Virus record (IMG/VR): IMGVR_UViG_3300000553_000004
Span: 124,001 to 188,000 of that record
Length of the DNA stretch: 64,000 bases
Strand: one strand, 5' to 3'
DNA from: a virus
This document shows positions 60,307 to 64,000 of the stretch, in pieces. Each line of letters opens with the position of its first letter. Position 1 is the first letter of the stretch. The position numbers and the translations under genes are program-made. The notes beneath the pieces were generated by a model. The model had not been told where the DNA came from. It saw nothing but the letters and a program-made list of their open reading frames with translations, and did not search any database.

Positions 60307-60447
60307 ATGAACGGAAAGATTAAATTCGACGAACTGAGTGACTTGGCAGAGTTTCTCAAACACTTCACCGGTAGCTCGGCTATCTTTGAAGTCCGCCAAG
60401 ACATGACGACGAAACGGTGGATACTTGAATTTACCGGAGGCTTTTAA
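60307..60447 (+). CDS. Hypothetical 46-aa protein
   Basis: Supported by its perfectly spaced promoter. Sequence MNGKIKFDELSDLAEFLKHF ... RWILEFTGGF suggests one helix and two strands. Function unknown. Confidence 0.65.
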   Translation: MNGKIKFDELSDLAEFLKHFTGSSAIFEVRQDMTTKRWILEFTGGF

Positions 60448-60449
60448 TT

Positions 60450-60494
60450 ATGAAAATTACAACAGTTGTCGAGAATAATCCGGCGAACGTATGA
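60450..60494 (+). CDS. 14-aa micro-frame
   Basis: AATTATG two bases after the previous stop; MKITTVVENNPANV, stop overlapping the next ATG as ATGA. Very short; kept because of the packing pattern. Confidence 0.3.
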   Translation: MKITTVVENNPANV

Positions 60495-60553
60495 AAACCG
60501 GCCGCAAAGTCGCCGTCATTACATATATCCAAGTCATGATGTTCAAGGCTTGA
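60491..60553 (+). CDS. 20-aa micro-frame
   Basis: MKTGRKVAVITYIQVMMFKA; stop GCT TGA is part of the next -35, like many genes here. Together with the 14-aa frame it may be a remnant of one broken gene. Confidence 0.35.
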   Translation: MKTGRKVAVITYIQVMMFKA

Positions 60554-60577
60554 CATTAGTTAAACATTTGGTAAACT
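60550..60577 (+). promoter_or_regulatory. Leaderless promoter for 60584 gene
   Basis: TTGACA-N16-TAAACT with TG before the -10; six bases to the ATG. Confidence 0.7.
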
Positions 60578-60583
60578 TTTTAT

Positions 60584-60838
60584 ATGAAGAAATTCTGTAT
60601 GGTTGCCATTTCCAACCTGTCATTCACAAGGGGAAAGCGGTGGGCTGAAAAGTATGTGGAGTTGCGAATGGAATTTCATCGTAAACACGGCCACGGGTTG
60701 ATTCTGTCAACGTGGCATGGCGTCGAATTTTTCGACAACGTGTTAAAGGCCCTCAATGGCGATATGTGTAAGGAACCCAAAGGGGAATACCGAAATAATT
60801 TCCTCAAACTGATTGAGATTGGTTCGAGGGAGGCTTGA
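60584..60838 (+). CDS. Hypothetical 84-aa protein
   Basis: Basic helical protein (TRGKRWAEKYVELRMEFHRKHGHG). Ends ...REA with GCT TGA in the next -35. No family recognised. Confidence 0.72.
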   Translation: MKKFCMVAISNLSFTRGKRWAEKYVELRMEFHRKHGHGLILSTWHGVEFFDNVLKALNGDMCKEPKGEYRNNFLKLIEIGSREA

Positions 60839-60862
60839 CATTAGTTAAACATTTGATACAAT
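60835..60862 (+). promoter_or_regulatory. Leaderless promoter for 60869 gene
   Basis: TTGACA-N16-TACAAT, six bases before the ATG; shares the upstream stop codon. Confidence 0.72.
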
Positions 60863-60868
60863 TTCTAT

Positions 60869-61105
60869 ATGACAAAAACCACCTTAGTCTTTATTGGGAC
60901 GAACATCAGCCCGAAAGTCGGCGACATTCTGACTGACTTCCGAGGCGATACCGAAATTTTCTGCTCGTCGAATCCGCCCTACGAGCCCGAGGACAGTCTC
61001 AACCGCGGCGCCAAGGTATACACCCGCAAGGCCGGAAAGACAAGTCAAAATCACAGTTATCCTTCCGTGTATGGGTTGGAATTTGTCCTGACGCCCGAGG
61101 CTTGA
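60869..61105 (+). CDS. Hypothetical 78-aa protein
   Basis: Starts TKTTLVFIGTNISPKVGDIL; alpha/beta, no cysteine motif. Ends ...TPEA with its stop in the next -35. No family recognised. Confidence 0.72.
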   Translation: MTKTTLVFIGTNISPKVGDILTDFRGDTEIFCSSNPPYEPEDSLNRGAKVYTRKAGKTSQNHSYPSVYGLEFVLTPEA

Positions 61106-61130
61106 CAATCCAAGACAAATGTGGTATGAT
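61102..61130 (+). promoter_or_regulatory. Leaderless promoter for 61138 gene
   Basis: TTGACA-N17-TATGAT, seven bases before the ATG. Confidence 0.64.
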
Positions 61131-61137
61131 TCAGCCA

Positions 61138-61578
61138 ATGAAAAAAGAATTGTCTGCAATGATTTTCCCGGTTGAGAACTATACCGATAAAATCCATTTT
61201 GGTGTTAAAAGTCAAATGGAAAAATATTCCCACTTGTCTTTTACCATCGGACAGCTCAAGCCATATCTTCAAAGTGGTTACCCTTGGTTGAAAGATTTAA
61301 GTGAACGTCAAGACATTCTTCTCAAACAAATTATAAAAACGGGGCTTGCCAAATTGGTTCAATTGGGTATGGTTAAGAAAGTCACAAGTAAGGTTCAAGT
61401 GGAACCACAATGGCAATGGGCTTCAAAGGTCGCCGAGAGTGGCTACACGAATATCACCAACGAGAACGAAGTCGCACAGACTGACGAAGCCCGCAAGGCC
61501 GCCAGTCGTCGGGCAATTGGTGGACGTTCCCTTCACAGACTCAACGGTAAAGCTAAGCTCGGACAGCTACACGCTTGA
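61138..61578 (+). CDS. Putative winged-helix-like protein
   Basis: A 146-aa protein from the ATG at 61138; an in-frame TTG lies within the -35 and is rejected. Helices around LSFTIGQLKPYLQSG ... LLKQIIKTGLAKLVQLGMVKKVTSK suggest a wHTH domain, followed by a basic, Ala/Arg-rich tail (ARKAASRRAIGGRSLHR). Distant similarity in layout to 43919 and 45980. Confidence 0.72.
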   Translation: MKKELSAMIFPVENYTDKIHFGVKSQMEKYSHLSFTIGQLKPYLQSGYPWLKDLSERQDILLKQIIKTGLAKLVQLGMVKKVTSKVQVEPQWQWASKVAESGYTNITNENEVAQTDEARKAASRRAIGGRSLHRLNGKAKLGQLHA

Positions 61579-61602
61579 CAATAGTTAAATATTTGGTAGT
61601 AT
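61575..61602 (+). promoter_or_regulatory. Leaderless promoter for 61609 gene
   Basis: TTGACA-N16-TAGTAT with TG before the -10; six bases to the ATG. Confidence 0.72.
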
Positions 61603-61608
61603 TTCTAT

Positions 61609-61956
61609 ATGAAATTACTCACCAAACAAATCGAAAAAGCTCTGGCCAATCCCACCCTCAACGGCCAAAACGCTCAATATCCCATCTGTAAGTTTTTCAA
61701 TCCGTGTGGAGCTGCAACGTGGCTCATCTTCGCCCGTGAAACTGGCGACTCGGCAGACATCCTTTGGGGTGTGGCTGACCTCGGGTTCGGTTGCGTCGAA
61801 TATGGGACAATCAGCTTGTCAGAGCTCCAAAATCTCCGTCTCCCTTTCGGTCTGACCATTGAACGTGATTTACATTGGGCGCCCAAGACTCACGCCAACG
61901 GTGACAAGTGGAACCTCGCCGACTATCTGAAACTCAACTCTCTGTCGTCAATCTGA
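61609..61956 (+). CDS. DUF2958-like protein
   Basis: A 115-aa protein: MKLLTKQIEKALAN, then VCKFFNPCGAATWLIFAR-type sequence (here PICKFFNPCGAATWL), GDSADILWGVADLGFGCVEYGTIS and ERDLHW. This matches the DUF2958 family found on plasmids and phages, of unknown function. Own leaderless promoter. Confidence 0.8.
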   Translation: MKLLTKQIEKALANPTLNGQNAQYPICKFFNPCGAATWLIFARETGDSADILWGVADLGFGCVEYGTISLSELQNLRLPFGLTIERDLHWAPKTHANGDKWNLADYLKLNSLSSI

Positions 61957-61962
61957 CACCGC

Positions 61963-61990
61963 TTGACAATTCTCAAACATTTGATAAAAT
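61963..61990 (+). promoter_or_regulatory. Leaderless promoter for 61997 gene
   Basis: TTGACA-N16-TAAAAT, TGA before the -10; six bases to the ATG. Confidence 0.72.
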
Positions 61991-61996
61991 ACTTTT

Positions 61997-62197
61997 ATGA
62001 TTAATTTCATTATCCCAAAAACCTCCATGTGTGTCGTCATTTCCTATCGGGACGGCAACAAAACCGAAACTCTCATTCCTACTCCGTGTAACAACGCGGA
62101 TTTGCGGAATACAATGTTGATGAAACATCGAGTGGGCTTCTCCGAGATTCGGGGAATCAAGTCCGTCGAGGCCGGCGAGATGTTTCGCGGCCGGTGA
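61997..62197 (+). CDS. Hypothetical 66-aa protein
   Basis: Small alpha/beta protein (INFIIPKTSMCVVISYRDGNK) ending with a basic GEMFRGR. No family recognised. Confidence 0.7.
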   Translation: MINFIIPKTSMCVVISYRDGNKTETLIPTPCNNADLRNTMLMKHRVGFSEIRGIKSVEAGEMFRGR

Positions 62198-62202
62198 CAC
62201 GC

Positions 62203-62230
62203 TTGACAATTACCGAATGTTTGGTAACTT
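62203..62230 (+). promoter_or_regulatory. Promoter of RNA 62237
   Basis: TTGACA-N16-TAACTT with TG before the -10; six bases to G62237. Confidence 0.66.
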
Positions 62231-62236
62231 GTTTAG

Positions 62237-62460
62237 GTAAGAAGAATTTAAAAATCATGGTTGTTGGTTGGTTCGGGGCTTTTCTTTTTTCTCCCCGATG
62301 GTCCCTATATTTTGGGAAACCAACCAACAATCGAATCTGGTGGCTGTTTGGGACTATCCGTGATATAATCGTGGGTCGCACGGGACCTCGTTACCAAAAC
62401 TCTAATAGCTACCGTTACACGGAGTCAAGCCTCATTCCGAGTATATGGAGTGGGGCTTGA
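62237..62460 (+). ncRNA. Structured RNA 62237, GTAAGAAG start
   Basis: +1 at G62237. A perfect 13-bp inverted repeat (TTGTTGGTTGGTT 62261-62273, AACCAACCAACAA 62318-62330) encloses CGGGG...CCCCG and CCC...GGG hairpins. It ends in GGAGTCAAGCC...GGCTTGACTCC, whose right arm is also the -35 of the next promoter. A 67-codon frame from ATG 62257 to 62460 is possible, but the nested repeats argue for RNA. Confidence 0.58.
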
Positions 62461-62464
62461 CTCC
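62431..62464 (+). terminator. Hairpin sharing its arm with the next -35
   Basis: GGAGTCAAGCC and GGCTTGACTCC are an inverted repeat around TCATTCCGAGTATATGGAGTGG. The right arm is the -35 region of the promoter of small RNA copy C. Confidence 0.5.
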
Positions 62465-62484
62465 TGCAAATCTTTTGTTAAACT
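62457..62484 (+). promoter_or_regulatory. Promoter of small RNA copy C
   Basis: TTGACT-N16-TAAACT, six bases to G62491. Confidence 0.66.
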
Positions 62485-62490
62485 ATTCAT

Positions 62491-62552
62491 GTGAGGCGAA
62501 TCAAGCCGGAAGGGAGTTACGCGACCCGTAATTCCTTTATCGATAAAGATGG
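62491..62552 (+). ncRNA. GTGAGGCGAA small RNA, copy C
   Basis: Starts GTGAGGCGAATCAAGCC on the plus strand. It shares GCGACCCGTAATTCC with copy A and the CTTTATCGATAAAG palindrome with copies B and D. The change C-to-T at position 11 and C-to-A/G in the opposing strand keep the outer stem plausible. Ends just before the next promoter. Confidence 0.66.
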
Positions 62553-62557
62553 GACGC

Positions 62558-62585
62558 TTGACAATAGTTAAATGTTTGGTATATT
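62558..62585 (+). promoter_or_regulatory. Promoter for 62596 gene
   Basis: TTGACA-N16-TATATT with TG before the -10; ten bases to the ATG. Confidence 0.66.
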
Positions 62586-62595
62586 GTATTTACAT

Positions 62596-62829
62596 ATGAC
62601 ACCTGAACAGACCAAACTAATCTCCGACTTGGCCGCCGACTTGAAACCAATGGTTAAAGATATTGAGGCCGGCATACCTACCACCCAAAACAATTACGGC
62701 CGTTATGGGTCGCTCATCAGTCAATTGTCAAAGGGTGACAAACGAGTCGGCGCCATCATCGCTCTGGCGCTGATTGAAGCCGGTGCGAATCGTGTTGGTG
62801 TTCAAAACGCACTGAAACTCTTTGTGTAA
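62596..62829 (+). CDS. Hypothetical 77-aa helical protein
   Basis: From ATG 62596. Helical and Ala/Gly-rich (LISDLAADLKPMVKDIEAG; AIIALALIEAGANRVGVQNAL), of the type seen in small phage DNA-binding or regulatory proteins. No family recognised. Confidence 0.73.
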   Translation: MTPEQTKLISDLAADLKPMVKDIEAGIPTTQNNYGRYGSLISQLSKGDKRVGAIIALALIEAGANRVGVQNALKLFV

Positions 62830-62832
62830 GGC

Positions 62833-62860
62833 TTGACATTTCTTTAACATTTGATACACT
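62833..62860 (+). promoter_or_regulatory. Leaderless promoter for 62867 gene
   Basis: TTGACA-N16-TACACT, TGA before the -10; six bases to the ATG. Confidence 0.72.
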
Positions 62861-62866
62861 TTCTAT

Positions 62867-63136
62867 ATGAAAAAACTATTCAAACAAAAACCGCGCAACC
62901 AAGTTGGGTATCGTTACAGTAACAATTACATTGGAACTGTCACTGTCACGCCGGAAAATCTGAAACGACTCTCGGAGTTTCGTCAAGCCGTCCGTGAAAT
63001 CGGTCGCTCGACTTCGATTCGTGGCCGGTCAGCCAATCGTCGGGCTCTTGCCGAACGCCATGGTTTGATATATAACATGGTCTTGTCAGACGTTCCCGCC
63101 AAGTTCGCAACGTCGCTCGATGTTTACTGGCGTTAA
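62867..63136 (+). CDS. Basic hypothetical protein (89 aa)
   Basis: Basic N-terminus (KKLFKQKPRNQVGYRYS), a helical Arg-rich middle (GRSTSIRGRSANRRALAER) and an aromatic end. No family recognised. Confidence 0.72.
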   Translation: MKKLFKQKPRNQVGYRYSNNYIGTVTVTPENLKRLSEFRQAVREIGRSTSIRGRSANRRALAERHGLIYNMVLSDVPAKFATSLDVYWR

Positions 63137-63205
63137 TAATTTGTCAAGCGTTGTGTCGCAGTAAACGTCACCATTATTCAGTGTGATGATTGAAAGATGC
63201 AACGC

Positions 63206-63233
63206 TTGACAATAGTTAAAACAATGGTATTCT
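63206..63233 (+). promoter_or_regulatory. Leaderless promoter for 63240 gene
   Basis: TTGACA-N16-TATTCT with TG before the -10; six bases to ATG 63240. Confidence 0.7.
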
Positions 63234-63239
63234 TTGGTT

Positions 63240-63674
63240 ATGAATAACACAATCGACCTCGACAAACAATTTTTCTTCGGTGGTAACGCCACCTTCACCG
63301 TTGAATCCGAAAAATCGGGCGAACATAAGACCTACAAAATCCGCCGGACGAAGCCCACCCCGCGTTTCCCGAACCCGTCGCTCATGTTGTCACTCCTCAG
63401 TGGCCCGTGTAATGAAACGAATTACAGTTATATCGGTATCGTTAACGAAGAAACCGGCTCGCTCCGTCTGACCAAGGCGAGTAAACGGAATGAACAGAGT
63501 CCCGACGTTTTAACCTTCAATTGGTTAATGAAACATCTCTTTACCGATAAAGTTCTAATGAATGCAAAGGTACACCACGAAGGGAAGTGTGGAGTCTGCG
63601 CAAGAAAATTGACAGTTCCCGAATCAATTTTGAGAGGCATAGGTCCCGAATGTTGGAGCCGGATTGCCGGTTGA
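63240..63674 (+). CDS. DUF6011-like protein
   Basis: A 144-aa protein whose C-terminus (EGKCGVCARKLTVPESILRGIGPECW) matches the DUF6011-type small zinc motif found at the end of many phage and plasmid proteins. The N-terminal 100 residues (LDKQFFFGGNATFTVES ... GSLRLTKASKRNEQSP) form a domain often paired with it. Function unknown. ATG 63240 chosen by promoter spacing. Confidence 0.8.
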   Translation: MNNTIDLDKQFFFGGNATFTVESEKSGEHKTYKIRRTKPTPRFPNPSLMLSLLSGPCNETNYSYIGIVNEETGSLRLTKASKRNEQSPDVLTFNWLMKHLFTDKVLMNAKVHHEGKCGVCARKLTVPESILRGIGPECWSRIAG

Positions 63675-63684
63675 GGCTTGACAA

Positions 63685-63712
63685 GTCCCCGTGTATAACA
63701 GCGGGGATTTTG
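63685..63712 (+). terminator. Intrinsic terminator after 63240-63674
   Basis: CCCCG-loop-CGGGG hairpin followed by ATTTTGT; it also lies at the 3' end of the minus-strand RNA 63802. Confidence 0.72.
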
Positions 63713-63802
63713 TCCTGCGGTAAACTTTCGGGCTAAAAATCAATGCAGGTGTAGTATCGACGTTCCGCTTGTTCAGCTCTCTTTTGACTCCGTATGTCTC
63801 AC
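63690..63802 (-). ncRNA. Small RNA with GTCGATACTAC box, copy E
   Basis: +1 at G63802: GTGAGACATACGG. Contains AGCGGAACGTCGATACTAC, matching copy D at 43297, and ends near the CCCCG/CGGGG hairpin. No frame. Confidence 0.6.
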
Positions 63803-63808
63803 ATGGAT

Positions 63809-63836
63809 ACTATAACAAACTATCCCGCCGAGTCAA
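63809..63836 (-). promoter_or_regulatory. Promoter of small RNA copy E
   Basis: Minus strand TTGACT-N16-TATAGT, six bases to G63802. Confidence 0.66.
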
Positions 63837-63853
63837 GCGTCGTAGAGTGAGGC

Positions 63854-63881
63854 TTGACATTCCTTTAACATTTGATACACT
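63854..63881 (+). promoter_or_regulatory. Leaderless promoter for 63888 gene
   Basis: TTGACA-N16-TACACT, six bases before the ATG. Confidence 0.72.
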
Positions 63882-63887
63882 TTTTAT

Positions 63888-64000
63888 ATGATTAAAGGAA
63901 TTACAATTTTAAGCCGCGATGGAAAACATAAAGGTCACTATACAGGCGGCGTCCGGCCCTGTCAAATGGAAGGTTGTCGTGGGAGTCGAATGGCTATCAG
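63888..64000 (+). CDS. Partial gene running off the window
   Basis: ATG 63888 opens MIKGITILSRDGKHKG and stays open for 37 codons to the window end (Gly/Arg/Lys-rich, two Cys). Supported by its leaderless promoter. Product unknown. Confidence 0.66.
   Translation, partial: MIKGITILSRDGKHKGHYTGGVRPCQMEGCRGSRMAI

Noticed and set aside
62194-62460. An 88-codon frame (or 67 codons from ATG 62257)
   Set aside because: It covers a perfect 13-bp inverted repeat and nested hairpins and has no ATG at the predicted +1; RNA is more likely, though the shorter frame cannot be fully excluded.
63143-63180. A minus-strand promoter (TTGACA-N15-TAAACA) at the 3' end of the 62867 gene
   Set aside because: The -10 is poor, the spacing is off and nothing downstream on that strand looks like a gene or structured RNA.

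Overview
This 64 kb window looks like a large lytic bacteriophage genome, or an early/accessory part of one. It is packed with about 130 mostly small, mostly unknown genes that overlap by ATGA or a few bases. It encodes homologues of T4 rIIA and rIIB, three nucleotidyltransferase-type RNA ligases, a phiEco32-type amidoligase/amidotransferase/ATP-grasp triad, four homing-type endonucleases and several tRNAs. No capsid, tail, terminase or DNA polymerase gene is visible. The host is uncertain. Two proteins (34687 and 37084) carry pseudopilin-like N-termini, and one has the LLPALAKAKEKAKK style that I associate with Verrucomicrobiota/Lentisphaerota pseudopilins, so that phylum is my best inference. 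Ribosome binding sites of the AGGAGG type are almost absent.

Layout. 0-6.8 kb (+): amidoligase cluster, SPOUT methyltransferase, RNA ligase, deoxyribosyltransferase-like enzyme. 6.8-7.5 kb (-): one gene. 7.6-14.3 kb (+): APS-kinase-like enzyme, three tandem paralogues, a homing endonuclease next to an Rnl1-type RNA ligase, small membrane proteins, an HAD phosphatase. 14.2-15.2 kb (-): a four-gene operon with DUF551-like and MazG-like proteins. 15.3-40.2 kb (+): an AAA+/M41 protease fusion, rIIA, rIIB, a third RNA ligase and dozens of small genes. 40.2-64 kb (both strands): an early-type region of short, individually promoted genes, an SNF2-like helicase, a SprT-like protease, tRNAs and about fifteen candidate small structured RNAs.

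The unifying feature is one promoter, repeated about 60 times on both strands: GCTTGAC(A/T)-N16-TANNNT, usually with TG one base upstream of the -10. In most copies exactly six bases separate the -10 from an ATG, which puts the predicted +1 on the A of the start codon, so the mRNAs should be leaderless. Where no ATG sits there, the predicted +1 is nearly always a G of GTT, GTG or GTA and the transcript folds into hairpins. These are the candidate ncRNAs, several of them related in sequence. At one tRNA-like gene (46619) the predicted +1 is the first base of the acceptor stem. The -35 box often also supplies the stop codon of the gene before it (GCT TGA C).

The tRNA set is odd: a normal tRNA-Arg(TCT), a tRNA-Asn(GTT) with 24 extra bases in the anticodon loop, a tRNA-like gene without an anticodon arm, and a CAT-anticodon tRNA with a 1:72 mismatch embedded in a longer structured RNA. 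Together with three RNA ligases, an HAD phosphatase and a P-loop kinase, this suggests a phage invested in RNA repair and non-standard translation initiation. That functional link is inference; the sequence patterns are directly visible.
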